From an uncultured Lachnospiraceae bacterium (lineage in GTDB: Bacteria; Bacillota; Clostridia; Lachnospirales; Lachnospiraceae), in the NCBI GenBank assembly GCA_947172705.1, contig CAMWCA010000027.1, forward strand, positions 1 to 44,789: a DNA stretch of 44,789 bases, written 5' to 3'. The position numbers were made by a program, and so were the translations under genes. Positions 26,334-34,365 of the stretch are shown here, piece by piece. The notes under the pieces are model-generated. The model made no database searches, was not told the origin of the DNA, and saw only the letters and a program-made list of their open reading frames with translations. Positions within the stretch are counted from its first letter, which is position 1, and the number at the start of each line of letters is the position of its first letter.

Positions 26334-27227
26334 TCAATAATCCGATGATTGTAATTTGATACAAAAGGCAAAATACCCACACCCTGTATTAAACAGTAAA
26401 CTATAATCGAAAACTTCCAAATAAAAAGTTTTCCTGAATTGTTCATCCGTCATGAAATGACTGCTCTCCAGTTGAAACTGTGATGACAGGTGGCAGTGCA
26501 TGGCAAGCCGCTCGGCAATTTGCAGTGAAAGCTGATTACCGGCGTTCAGAACCAGTTGGTCCATTTTGGTAAGCGGCATATCCAGCATGGCGCTGACGAT
26601 CTTAAGCACCAGACTTTCTTCCAAAACCATAAAAATTTGAACCTTTTTTTCATCTTCCGAATGATAAGTCAGTCGAATAATCATGCTGGTTCCAAAATCC
26701 TCTCCGCTGTAATGCTCGCTCACAATTTCCGTTTGCAATCGAAAGAGCTCCCGTATGGTAATAGCCAGCGAATCTTCCAGGATATTCATGTTGCTGCCAG
26801 AGTTGTCTTTTTTCCATTTATTTGAAACTTTGCCTGTAATAGCACGATCTTCAATCAAAATATGGGCAGTGAGCCAACCAAGGCAAATACCAAGAAAATG
26901 GTGAATAGCTTCCTGTGAATAGTTTGATTCTGTAAGATCCTTTTCCAGGGCTGGAAGGGTTTTATACCGCATATCGTCATGCAGACGTTTGTGTATTCTA
27001 TATCCTTTGTAGCCGATTGACTGCATATAGGATTCTTCATCAGTAAAATGTTCTATAGCATAGCTTTTAAAGTATTTGATTCCCTCGGCACATGCCCACT
27101 GTCCGTTATTTTCATCCTTACTCAAATGGATTAATTTACGTACAATTGAAAAGAGCTTCCGGTGTGCATTGTCGATGGAATCAACTCCGATGTTAAATCG
27201 TTTGTCCCATTCGGCTTCTTTAGGCAT
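26334..27227 (-). CDS. bacteriohemerythrin fused to a C-terminal CheX/CheC-like domain
   Basis: A 297-residue protein. Residues 1-135 are a hemerythrin domain with all seven di-iron ligands in place: His22, His60, Glu64, His79, His83, His122 and Asp127. Such domains bind O2 or sense oxygen or iron. After a linker (about 136-150), residues 151-297 form a second domain with IRLTYHSEDEKKVQIFMVLE and LNAGNQLSLQIAERLA, which recall the CheC/CheX/FliY phosphatase fold; that part is inference. AAAGGAG precedes the ATG. It is the only clear minus-strand host gene in the window and is transcribed toward the hic cassette. Confidence 0.8.
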   Translation of the reverse strand: MPKEAEWDKRFNIGVDSIDNAHRKLFSIVRKLIHLSKDENNGQWACAEGIKYFKSYAIEHFTDEESYMQSIGYKGYRIHKRLHDDMRYKTLPALEKDLTESNYSQEAIHHFLGICLGWLTAHILIEDRAITGKVSNKWKKDNSGSNMNILEDSLAITIRELFRLQTEIVSEHYSGEDFGTSMIIRLTYHSEDEKKVQIFMVLEESLVLKIVSAMLDMPLTKMDQLVLNAGNQLSLQIAERLAMHCHLSSQFQLESSHFMTDEQFRKTFYLEVFDYSLLFNTGCGYFAFCIKLQSSDY

Positions 27228-27541
27228 GGCACTCCTTTATGAAATGAGAAATATCCCATAATTGTTGTTCATAAATTTTAGAACAGATTTGCTAATAGTA
27301 TATGTCGAAAAATGGCGTAAGGTGCCAGATTTTGAAAGATGTTGAGAGAAGCTGATTTTTGGAGTATACTTATAAAGGAAATAACAGATAAAGGATGGAT
27401 ATAGTAAACGAAAGGATGCCGTTGCATAAGCAGATAGATGATCTATACTGGTGCAGTGGCTTCTTTAAATTTTTAGTAAAAGCGGCAGAAAATAATTTCT
27501 AATACAAGAAAACTCCAAAAACTTCTAAATATATAAAAGGG
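27228..27541. other. intergenic region between divergent genes
   Basis: A 314-nt AT-rich gap between the hemerythrin gene (leftward) and the first alkyltransferase gene (rightward). It contains the rightward promoter described at 27342-27370 and a leader of about 165 nt with no strong hairpin. No leftward promoter was convincing. Confidence 0.6.
27342..27370 (+). promoter_or_regulatory. promoter for the alkyltransferase pair
   Basis: TTGAGA (27342-27347) and TATACT (27365-27370) are 17 bp apart. Transcription would start near 27377 and run into the two alkyltransferase genes. Confidence 0.5.
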
Positions 27542-27865
27542 ATGGTGCAAGAGGCGTTGGGACGAATTTTGGATGAGGATCTGATCTATGAAATTCTTTC
27601 AGTAGTGGAAGAAATTCCGGAGGGTTGTGTTGCCACTTATGGGCAGATTGCCCGGCTGATTGGAAGGGATAAGAATGCAAGACTTGTTGGGAAGGTACTT
27701 AGCATGGCTGAATTTTATGGAAAGTATCCCTGCCATAGGGTGGTAAATCATACAGGGAGGCTGGTGCCGGGATGGCGGGAACAAAAGAGCCTGCTTCTTC
27801 GGGAGGGTGTTTCTTTTAAGGATGATTTTCATGTGAATTTAAAAAATTGCTTATGGGATTGCTAA
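27542..27865 (+). CDS. MGMT-family DNA alkyltransferase-like protein, single domain
   Basis: A 107-residue protein equal to the DNA-binding and active-site domain of O6-methylguanine methyltransferase without the N-domain. VATYGQIARLIG is the helix-turn-helix entry and YPCHRVVNHTGRLV holds the active Cys64. The PCHR motif is intact, unlike classical ATL proteins where the Cys is Trp or Ala, so it may transfer alkyl groups. It lies 31 nt before the full-length paralogue. GGGATG-type ribosome site is weak. Function in repair is likely; substrate is unknown. Confidence 0.85.
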   Translation: MVQEALGRILDEDLIYEILSVVEEIPEGCVATYGQIARLIGRDKNARLVGKVLSMAEFYGKYPCHRVVNHTGRLVPGWREQKSLLLREGVSFKDDFHVNLKNCLWDC

Positions 27866-27896
27866 AGAGGATGATAATAAAGGAGGAACGCAGGAC

Positions 27897-28415
27897 ATGC
27901 TATATACGATGCATTACGAGTCACCCGTTGGGACACTTTTGCTTGTAGAACAAGACGGTGCACTTGCTGGGATCTGGATAAAGGGGCAAAAATATTATCT
28001 TGGATCTTTGCGGGGGAAAATGTGGGAAAATGAGGAGTCACAAATTTTGAACCGTACAAGGGATTGGCTGGAGCGATATTTTAGAGGGGAGAGACCGGAC
28101 GTCCATGAATTGACGCTTGCACCGGAAGGCAGTCAGTTTAGAAGAGAGGTGTGGAAAGAGCTTTGTGAAATTCCCTATGGCACGGTCACAACCTATGGAG
28201 AAATAGCGCAGAAGCTTGCAGCCAAATGGGGAGTGAAAAAAATGTCTGCACAGGCGGTAGGGGGTGCAGTGGGGCATAATCCGATTTCCATTATTATTCC
28301 GTGCCATCGCGTGGTTGGTGCAAACGGCAGCCTGACAGGATATGCGGGCGGTCTGGAAAAGAAAAAGCAACTGCTTGCTTTAGAGGGAGTAGATGTAGAA
28401 AAGTTAGTGCCCTAA
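27897..28415 (+). CDS. ogt: methylated-DNA-[protein]-cysteine S-methyltransferase
   Basis: A 172-residue suicide DNA-repair protein that takes the methyl group from O6-methylguanine onto Cys136 in IIPCHRVVGANG. The N-domain begins YTMHYESPVGTLLLVEQDG, followed by the FRREVWKELCEIPYGTVTTY motif and the C-terminal TGYAGGLEKKKQLL. Length and motifs match Ogt. GGAGG lies 12 nt upstream. It is probably transcribed with the upstream paralogue. Confidence 0.94.
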   Translation: MLYTMHYESPVGTLLLVEQDGALAGIWIKGQKYYLGSLRGKMWENEESQILNRTRDWLERYFRGERPDVHELTLAPEGSQFRREVWKELCEIPYGTVTTYGEIAQKLAAKWGVKKMSAQAVGGAVGHNPISIIIPCHRVVGANGSLTGYAGGLEKKKQLLALEGVDVEKLVP

Positions 28416-28486
28416 TGATTGAAACGCTATCGGAATTTTATATTACGGTAAAAAAGTTACGTGAGAAGTGTAAAAATATTTTATAA

Positions 28487-28591
28487 AAAGATAATGTAAT
28501 TCAGCCGTTTTGCAATTTGACGGACAAAGCATTGAGGGAGGCGCATAATTTGCAAAAGATGTATAAAGCGGGGACCTTTCATGAATCATGA
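28487..28591 (+). pseudogene. possible C-terminal remnant of an upstream gene
   Basis: An open frame of 34 codons without an ATG start ends ALREAHNLQKMYKAGTFHES and overlaps the next start by 11 nt in a translational-coupling style. The wording recalls C-terminal ends of ATPases that precede RloB/AbiL-type Toprim genes, but this is a weak, memory-based resemblance. Reported because the overlap with the next gene needs an explanation. Confidence 0.25.
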
Positions 28592-28835
28592 TAAAAAGAA
28601 GATTATTTTTATTTATGAAGGTGTGAAAGCGGAAGAAAATTTGTTAAATAATTTAATTAAAAATTTCTTCTCCTCGACAATAGATGTTTCGATATTAAAT
28701 TGTCCTGCAGATGGCAATATTTATATGTTGTGGACTAGATTGAAAAAGGATGAGTTGTGCATTATTAATTCAGTACCGTTATTTCTATTGGAATATTATA
28801 AAGAAGATTTTTGGGATAAAGTCACTAAAACTTAA
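28581..28835 (+). CDS. small protein, probable truncated N-terminus of a RloB/AbiL-like protein
   Basis: An 84-residue protein. KKIIFIYEGVKAEENLLNNL followed by IKNFFSSTIDV and GNIYMLWTRLKKDE resembles the start of Toprim-like RloB/AbiLii proteins (a strand ending in EG, then an IY.L....KKDE segment). The remaining residues (LCIINSVPLFLLEYYKED) do not continue that pattern, so the gene seems cut off or rearranged after about residue 58. The ribosome site GCGGGG is weak. A terminator follows directly. If correct it is a decayed phage-defence gene; function now is doubtful. Confidence 0.45.
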   Translation: MNHDKKKIIFIYEGVKAEENLLNNLIKNFFSSTIDVSILNCPADGNIYMLWTRLKKDELCIINSVPLFLLEYYKEDFWDKVTKT

Positions 28836-28837
28836 AT

Positions 28838-28868
28838 GGTAGAGAAAGTAAATTTCTCTGCCTTTTTT
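28838..28868 (+). terminator. intrinsic terminator
   Basis: GGTAGAGAAA pairs with TTTCTCTGCC (one G:U) around loop GTAAA, followed by six T. It starts right after the stop of the small gene. Confidence 0.75.
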
Positions 28869-28992
28869 ATTTTTGCAGGAAAACATATATTCCTGATTTC
28901 TATATTTCAAAAGATCTTTATCATTTCTAAATCATTTCCCACCATGCAAATCGTTATAATAAACAGGGGATGCCCAAAAGGAGTAAATCTTA

Positions 28993-29526
28993 ATGCGCGA
29001 AGAGATTCTGATAAAAAAGCTGCAGGAGGGAGAGGAAGGGGCATTGGATCAGTTGGTTCAAACCTACTATCCGGAGATTCTGCGGTATTGCATTTGGCAT
29101 GCGCCAGACCCGCACCTGGCGGAGGATGCGGCACAGGAAACATTTTTGAAGACAATAAAATATCTGGGAGCCTGTCGGTTCTCAGGAAAGCTGAAGGCAT
29201 TTTTATATAAGGTCGCCTTGAATACATGCAGGGATATGCAGAAAAGCAAGTGGGCAAAAAGGGTTTCGCTGGACAAGCTGGAAACGCAGCTTCCCTATCA
29301 GGAAAAGGGATTTTCGGAAGCGGAAGAGACGCTTGCGATCAGAGCCTATGTGAGGGAATTGGATCAGCTGTCTTCAGAGATCGTGCTTTTGCGCTTTCGC
29401 CAAAACCTGAAGCTGCGCGAGATATCGGAGGTTACAGGATTGCCCATACGGACGGTACAGTCCAAGTTGCGGGCGGCGTTAAAGCGGATAAAGCAGGAGT
29501 TGGAAGGAGGGAATCAGAATGAATAA
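28993..29526 (+). CDS. ECF-type RNA polymerase sigma factor
   Basis: A 177-residue sigma-70 family protein with region 2 (ALDQLVQTYYPEILRYC, LAEDAAQETFLKTIKYL) and region 4 (ELDQLSSEIVLLRFRQN, LREISEVTGLPIRTVQSKLR). The size and two-domain build are those of extracytoplasmic-function sigmas. AAAGGAG is 8 nt upstream. Its last 8 nt overlap the next gene, a membrane protein, which is the normal place for an anti-sigma or sensor. A TATAAT sits at 28955-28960, but no good -35 was found. Confidence 0.93.
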   Translation: MREEILIKKLQEGEEGALDQLVQTYYPEILRYCIWHAPDPHLAEDAAQETFLKTIKYLGACRFSGKLKAFLYKVALNTCRDMQKSKWAKRVSLDKLETQLPYQEKGFSEAEETLAIRAYVRELDQLSSEIVLLRFRQNLKLREISEVTGLPIRTVQSKLRAALKRIKQELEGGNQNE

Positions 29527-30283
29527 GGAATGGAATGGGAGAATGAGAAGGGCATTGTCCGAAAAAGAACCGGCAGACCTGAAAGTACAGATGGAGCGGA
29601 TGGTTCTTCTGGCAAATGCCCAGTCTGGGCGGAGCAGAGGAAATAAAATTGGATTTTGGGAGCTGCTTGCGAGGCAGGTTTCTTTGATAGGATGGCGTAT
29701 TTGGGGAATGGAGGCGGCAGCGCTATTTTTAATAAGCCTTGTTCTACGCAGCCTTTTCAGAGATCCCTGTTTCTTTACGCCCAGGAAAATTGCTTTTTGC
29801 CTGAGCTGTGGGACAGTAGCGGCATCCATGCTGCTTTTACCGGTTCTTTACCGTTCTATTCATTTTAAAATGATGGAGGTGGAAAGTGCGGCTTACTTTT
29901 CTTTTAGAAGGCTTATGGCTTCACGATTCCTGCTGTTTTTTGCAGGAGAAATGGCAGGCATGGGAGTGATAGGGGCGATTGCATATGGGAGGCAGTTTGT
30001 CAATGGAAGTATGTTGATTTATGTGCTGGCGCCTATGCTGCTGGCTGGGGAGGGGATTTTGCTTTTGCTAAAAAGATCCTCGCCGGACAAATGGTGCATT
30101 CATTATGCCTGTTATGAGGGCGCGCTGCTTTTACTTCTTTGCACAGGGTACGGCGTGGTTCCTCAGATCTTCGATGGGAAATATGCAGGTATTTCCATGG
30201 CGGCAGGTATGGTACTGCTGGGGTGTTTCATTTGGCAATGCATTGAACTGGTAAAGCGTCCCAAGGAAGCCATATATGTGTAA
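29519..30283 (+). CDS. membrane protein partnered with the ECF sigma factor
   Basis: A 254-residue protein. A short charged N-terminus of about 45 residues (NKEWNGRMRRALSEKEPADL) would be cytoplasmic, followed by about six hydrophobic segments starting near residue 62 (GMEAAALFLISLVL, LSCGTVAASMLLLPVLY, SRFLLFFAGEMAGMGVIGAI and others). A cytoplasmic head plus membrane helices next to an ECF sigma suggests an anti-sigma role, but there is no zinc-binding anti-sigma motif. It overlaps the sigma gene and precedes an ABC transporter. Confidence 0.75.
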   Translation: MNKEWNGRMRRALSEKEPADLKVQMERMVLLANAQSGRSRGNKIGFWELLARQVSLIGWRIWGMEAAALFLISLVLRSLFRDPCFFTPRKIAFCLSCGTVAASMLLLPVLYRSIHFKMMEVESAAYFSFRRLMASRFLLFFAGEMAGMGVIGAIAYGRQFVNGSMLIYVLAPMLLAGEGILLLLKRSSPDKWCIHYACYEGALLLLLCTGYGVVPQIFDGKYAGISMAAGMVLLGCFIWQCIELVKRPKEAIYV

Positions 30284-30348
30284 AAGGATAACGGGAGAAA
30301 TTTGAAAATAACAATGTCAGTTATAAAGAAAAATGAGAGGGAATAGGA

Positions 30349-31227
30349 ATGGAACTGAAAATCGATCATGTAACAAAACAATATAAGGATAAGCTTGCGG
30401 TGGACGATGTGTCTCTCACATTAACGCCGGGGGTGTGGGGATTGCTTGGCGCCAATGGTGCAGGAAAGACGACACTGATGCGGATGATTGCCGGAATTAT
30501 GAAACCTGCTTCCGGGGATATTCTCTATGACAATCTTTCCATTCAATCCCTCCAGGGGGAATACAGGAATATTTTTGGTTATCTGCCCCAGGAGTTTGGC
30601 TTTTATCCGGAATTTACAGTGGCAGATTATCTGTCCTATGTGGCGGCGTTAAAGGGGCTGTCCAGGGTGGAGACTCGGAATAAGATCGATATGCTTTTGG
30701 AGGAGCTTACGCTGACTGATGTGAGGAGGAAAAAAATCGTGAAGCTTTCCGGAGGGATGAAGCGCAGGGTAGGGATCGCCCAGGCGCTGCTAAACGAACC
30801 GGAAATTCTGATTTTGGATGAACCCACCAGCGGGCTCGACCCGGGGGAGAGGGTGAAGTTCCGCAATATTTTATCAAAGTTTGCCCAGAACCGGATCGTC
30901 CTTATATCCACTCACATTGTGCCGGATGTAGAGTATATTGCCAATCAAAATGCCATTATGAAAGAGGGGAGGATCATTGCCCTGGGTACTACGGAAAAAC
31001 TGGAGAGACTGGTGGAAAATAAGGTATATCGTTGTACCATGCGCCCTGGAGAGCTGGCAAAGTGGGAAGGAAGGCTGAGGATTGTGAATTTGAAAAACGA
31101 AGAGGATGGGAAGGTTTCTCTGCGTTATTTATCAGAGGAGCCTGTGACGGAAAATTCCATTGCGGAAGCGCCCAGATTGGAGGATCTGTACCTTTGGCTG
31201 TTTCCCCAGGAGGAGGTGAGGGTATGA
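30349..31227 (+). CDS. ABC transporter ATP-binding protein
   Basis: A 292-residue ATPase. Walker A GANGAGKTT, Q-loop GYLPQEFGFYPEF, signature LSGGMKRRVGIAQALL, Walker B EILILDEPTSGLD and switch His in ISTHIV are all present. The C-terminal extension after about residue 220 is typical of exporters of antimicrobial peptides or lipids (CcmA/BcrA type). AGAGGGAATAGG lies ahead of the ATG. Its stop overlaps the permease start (ATGA). Confidence 0.93.
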   Translation: MELKIDHVTKQYKDKLAVDDVSLTLTPGVWGLLGANGAGKTTLMRMIAGIMKPASGDILYDNLSIQSLQGEYRNIFGYLPQEFGFYPEFTVADYLSYVAALKGLSRVETRNKIDMLLEELTLTDVRRKKIVKLSGGMKRRVGIAQALLNEPEILILDEPTSGLDPGERVKFRNILSKFAQNRIVLISTHIVPDVEYIANQNAIMKEGRIIALGTTEKLERLVENKVYRCTMRPGELAKWEGRLRIVNLKNEEDGKVSLRYLSEEPVTENSIAEAPRLEDLYLWLFPQEEVRV

Positions 31228-32465
31228 GACTGTTAGGGCTTGAAATAAAAAGGATTTTAAAAACAAGGATTACATGGATTTTGCTGGCAGCGTCCCTTTT
31301 CCTTGGGGTTATTATGGCATATCTGCCCGTGACCTTTGAAGGCGCGGTTGTGACGACGGAGGGCGGAGAAGAAAAAGAGATCACCGGTCTGGAGGCTGTG
31401 GCATATTATCAAAATAAAAGGGAAATGTTTGGAGAAGTAACAGCGGAAAAGCTTCAGGAGGCGGTGACGGTATACCAGGAGGTATATGAAACCTATGATT
31501 CTCAGTATGGAAGCGAGGTTCCGGCGGAAGTGTTTTATAAGAAGCTTGCATGCTACAGCCCTTTTATTCACGGTATAAAAGAAGCCTTTGCAAATGCAGA
31601 AACAGGAGTTGCTCCAGGGGTCAGGGATTTGGATGTAAGGCAGGTAGGAGATTACTATGATCAGCTTGAAAAAAGACTGGCGGCTGTTATGGATATGGAG
31701 CAGAAAAAGCATCCTCAGGCAAAGCAGACTGCTTTGGACAAGTTTGCGAGGGTAAGCAGACCCTACAGGTATTATTACGGTGCAGGGGGAAATTCTATGG
31801 ACTATGAGACACTTTTTCTTTTTCTGATCACAATTTTTAGTGTTGTGATTGCGGCAACTATCTTTTCTGCAGACCGTCAGACAGGGGCAGATGATATCCT
31901 GCGTTGTACCAGGCATGGACGTCTTAAGCTTGCCGGTGTAAAGGTAGCGGCGGCATTTTTGATAACAGGTATTACATGCCTGCTATGCGGAATCATCTGG
32001 ATTTTGACCACCAATACCTTATTTGGGTGGGAGGGGACAGAAACGTCCATGCAGGTGATCTATTCCGTCACATCGCTGCCGCCCTTTACAGTGGGACAGC
32101 TGCAATGGGCAAATTTGCTGGGGGGATATGTCCTGTTTCTTGCAACCATCAGCTTTACCCTGTTTTTATCCTCTCTGGCAAAGGATAATGTCTCTGCTCT
32201 TGCGCTGGGATTGGTTTTTGCGTTGCTGCCGATAATAGTATATACGGCTGTACCGGGAGTGTTGGGAGACTGGCTTTCCTGTATCCTTCCAAGCGGCGGG
32301 ATCGGGCTTGGAAATTCGCTGTTGTACGCTATGTGTGATTTTTCCTTTCTCCATATAGGTTCGGCTTCTTTCTGGAACGTGGATGTGCTTCTTTTGCTGG
32401 GAATTTTTAAGATTCCGTTGTTTAGTTTTCTTGCCATGTTTGCATATTGCAAACGATATGTTTAA
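31224..32465 (+). CDS. ABC transporter permease
   Basis: A 413-residue membrane protein. The start at 31224 overlaps the ATPase stop and follows GAGGTGAGGGT. A longer in-frame start at 31032 lies wholly inside the ATPase gene and is rejected. There is one TM segment near residue 15 (WILLAASLFLGVIMAYL), a large extracytoplasmic domain (about 40-195), then five or six TM segments. This ABC-2-like layout suits an exporter. Regulation by the upstream ECF sigma is inferred from gene order. Confidence 0.85.
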   Translation: MRLLGLEIKRILKTRITWILLAASLFLGVIMAYLPVTFEGAVVTTEGGEEKEITGLEAVAYYQNKREMFGEVTAEKLQEAVTVYQEVYETYDSQYGSEVPAEVFYKKLACYSPFIHGIKEAFANAETGVAPGVRDLDVRQVGDYYDQLEKRLAAVMDMEQKKHPQAKQTALDKFARVSRPYRYYYGAGGNSMDYETLFLFLITIFSVVIAATIFSADRQTGADDILRCTRHGRLKLAGVKVAAAFLITGITCLLCGIIWILTTNTLFGWEGTETSMQVIYSVTSLPPFTVGQLQWANLLGGYVLFLATISFTLFLSSLAKDNVSALALGLVFALLPIIVYTAVPGVLGDWLSCILPSGGIGLGNSLLYAMCDFSFLHIGSASFWNVDVLLLLGIFKIPLFSFLAMFAYCKRYV

Positions 32466-32558
32466 AATATTTTCAGGAACTGTTTGGGATTTAATTACAA
32501 GGACATTGCTTTTCGTTACGAAAACGTTGATTTTGCTGGATTTTTTTGTCAGAGCATC

Positions 32559-32587
32559 TTGAATTTTTGAAATATGGATGCTATACT
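32559..32587 (+). promoter_or_regulatory. promoter upstream of the FliD-like gene
   Basis: TTGAAT (32559-32564) and TATACT (32582-32587) are 17 bp apart, giving a leader of about 90 nt. The rest of the 216-nt gap shows no other element. No sigma-28 (flagellar) promoter pattern was seen. Confidence 0.45.
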
Positions 32588-32681
32588 TAACTTAACTATC
32601 AGAAGTTGTGCAATGAAAGATTGCGTATATTGAGATGCAGGGACATGGAAGTCCAAATTTTTATTCAAAGGAGTGATGATT

Positions 32682-33893
32682 ATGGGAATTAAAGTGAATG
32701 TAGGTACAAATCAAAACAGTTCTTATTTACTTCAGAGTTTATCATCTGGCAGCGGCGGGATGGGGAATTTGAATTTCCTTTCAGATTATGCCAGCATTAA
32801 GAACGGCAGCTATGGCAAACTTATGAAGAGCTATTATGGTGCAGGGGTAAGCACAAGCACTGGCGCATCAAGTAAAAAATACAGTTCAGAGGGCGTTCTT
32901 GAAAAGATTTTGGAAGCGAAGAAAAACCCGAAGGTTTCAAAAGAGGCACAGAAGGCAAATGCCAGCCTGTCAACCGGGATCGCCAGCTTGAAGACTTCTG
33001 TTTCCGCGCTTCAGAATGACAAGACGTACACGGATACGGAAAATGGTCAGAACGCAACCGATAAGGTAGTGTCTGCAATGAAAGCGTATGTGACGAATTA
33101 CAACAATGTTGTGAATGCAGCAAAAGGCTCCACATTGACAGGAAAGACAGCACATGTGGCAAACATGATGAGAACTACGGCTGCGAACGCTGACAGCCTT
33201 GCAGAAATTGGCGTTACCATCGATTCCAGCGGTCTGCTTGAGTTGAATGAAGGCAAGCTGAAGGCAGCAGGTACTTCTAAGGTACAGGAATTATTCTCAC
33301 CTGATAATATCATGAGCTATGGTTCCACAATTGCATCCCGCGTTCAGTTCGCAGGCACCTCAAACAGCACCAGCGTTACAGACAGTACGGATACCAACAA
33401 CAAAGCCGGTTCCAGCGCTGCTTCTCTCAAAGAAGACGGCAGAAAGCTTGCTTCAGACGAATTATATGCAAAAAAGAAGGATGAAGACGGCAATGAGACA
33501 AACGAATATGATGTTGCCAAAATTTTTGCCACGGCAAAAAGCTTTGTAAGCAATTACAACAGCATGTTTGATAAGGCTGAATCCAGCACCAATTCCGGCG
33601 TACTGGCAAACCTGTCTTACATCAGAGAAAAGACGGCATATAACGCAAATACATTAAAACAGTTTGGAATCGATGTGGATCAGAAGGGCAGATTGAAGAT
33701 CAATGAGGATACCTTTAAGAATTCGGATATGTCCCAGGTACAGAAATTCTTCAAGGACTATGGTTCATCCGTAGCTACCAACGCTTCTCTTGTAGATTAT
33801 TATCTGACCACCCAGGCGAATGCGGCAAGCGGTTATACAGCGAACGGGGAGTACAACGTACAGGGAAGCGCCCGTTATGCAGACACTATGTAA
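32682..33893 (+). CDS. orphan FliD/hook-associated-like protein
   Basis: A 403-residue secreted-type or structural protein rich in Ser, Asn, Ala and Lys. Two related segments recur: residues ~130-210 (MKAYVTNYNNVVNAAKGS, LAEIGVTIDSSGLLELNEGK) and ~290-370 (AKSFVSNYNSMFDKAESS, LKQFGIDVDQKGRLKINEDT). Both resemble the C-terminal domain of the flagellar cap protein FliD, so it may be a tandem duplication of that domain. The opening GIKVNVGTNQNSSYLLQSLS is found in clostridial proteins of this kind. No signal peptide and no flagellar genes are near. AAAGGAG is 8 nt before the ATG; upstream in-frame GTG and ATG codons are too close to that site. A terminator follows. Confidence 0.6.
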   Translation: MGIKVNVGTNQNSSYLLQSLSSGSGGMGNLNFLSDYASIKNGSYGKLMKSYYGAGVSTSTGASSKKYSSEGVLEKILEAKKNPKVSKEAQKANASLSTGIASLKTSVSALQNDKTYTDTENGQNATDKVVSAMKAYVTNYNNVVNAAKGSTLTGKTAHVANMMRTTAANADSLAEIGVTIDSSGLLELNEGKLKAAGTSKVQELFSPDNIMSYGSTIASRVQFAGTSNSTSVTDSTDTNNKAGSSAASLKEDGRKLASDELYAKKKDEDGNETNEYDVAKIFATAKSFVSNYNSMFDKAESSTNSGVLANLSYIREKTAYNANTLKQFGIDVDQKGRLKINEDTFKNSDMSQVQKFFKDYGSSVATNASLVDYYLTTQANAASGYTANGEYNVQGSARYADTM

Positions 33894-33926
33894 TGTTATT
33901 TAAAAAATGAAAATTTATGATAACGA

Positions 33927-33960
33927 AAATGCAGCAGAAACAAATTCTGCTGCATTTTTT
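33927..33960 (+). terminator. intrinsic terminator after the FliD-like gene
   Basis: AAATGCAGCAGAA and TTCTGCTGCATTT form a perfect 13-bp stem around ACAAA and end in a T run. Confidence 0.9.
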
Positions 33961-33970
33961 ATATATACTA

Positions 33971-34006
33971 TTGAAAATTGATATACTGTGTAGTACGATG
34001 TATATC
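33971..34006 (+). promoter_or_regulatory. padR promoter with overlapping inverted-repeat operator
   Basis: TTGAAA (33971-33976) and TACGAT (33994-33999), 17 bp apart, are overlapped by GATATAC (33980-33986) and GTATATC (34000-34006), a perfect 7-bp inverted repeat spaced 13 bp. PadR dimers commonly bind such sites on their own promoters. Confidence 0.55.
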
Positions 34007-34023
34007 GACAAGGAGGAGTGCAT

Positions 34024-34365
34024 ATGAATATTGAAGACTGGAAATCCCAGATTAAGAGAGGGACACTGGAATACAGTATTTTATTAATGATCGATAAAAG
34101 AGCCTATTATGGCTATGAGATCATGAGTGAATTGGAAAAGTACCCAATTCTGTCAGCAAAGGAAAATACCATTTACCCTTTGCTGAGACGCTTGCTAAAG
34201 GAAGACTTTCTTTCTTCTTTCTGGCAGGAAACAGCAGAAGGGCTGCCACCAAGGAAATACTATTCTATTACAGAAAAGGGAAAAGAATATCTTGGGGCGA
34301 TGTCTGTTGAATGGGGCAATTTGTTGACAGCAATAGAAGGAATAAAGGAGAAGAAAAATGGATAA
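34024..34365 (+). CDS. PadR family transcriptional regulator
   Basis: A 113-residue winged-helix protein: IKRGTLEYSILLMIDKRAYY, GYEIMSELEK, ENTIYPLLRRL and PPRKYYSITEKGKEYL are the PadR core. A short C-terminal helix would dimerise. The start at 34024 has AGGAGG 7 nt upstream. It overlaps the HAAS gene by 8 nt, a common pairing in which PadR controls a small membrane protein operon. Confidence 0.93.
   Translation: MNIEDWKSQIKRGTLEYSILLMIDKRAYYGYEIMSELEKYPILSAKENTIYPLLRRLLKEDFLSSFWQETAEGLPPRKYYSITEKGKEYLGAMSVEWGNLLTAIEGIKEKKNG

Noticed and set aside
27395..27502. A 35-codon frame beginning MDIVNERMPLHK in the leader of the alkyltransferase operon
   Set aside because: The ribosome site is too close to the ATG and no homologue is recognised; a leader peptide cannot be excluded.
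31032..31223. Upstream start for the ABC permease
   Set aside because: It lies inside the ATPase gene; the ATGA overlap at 31224 is the natural start.
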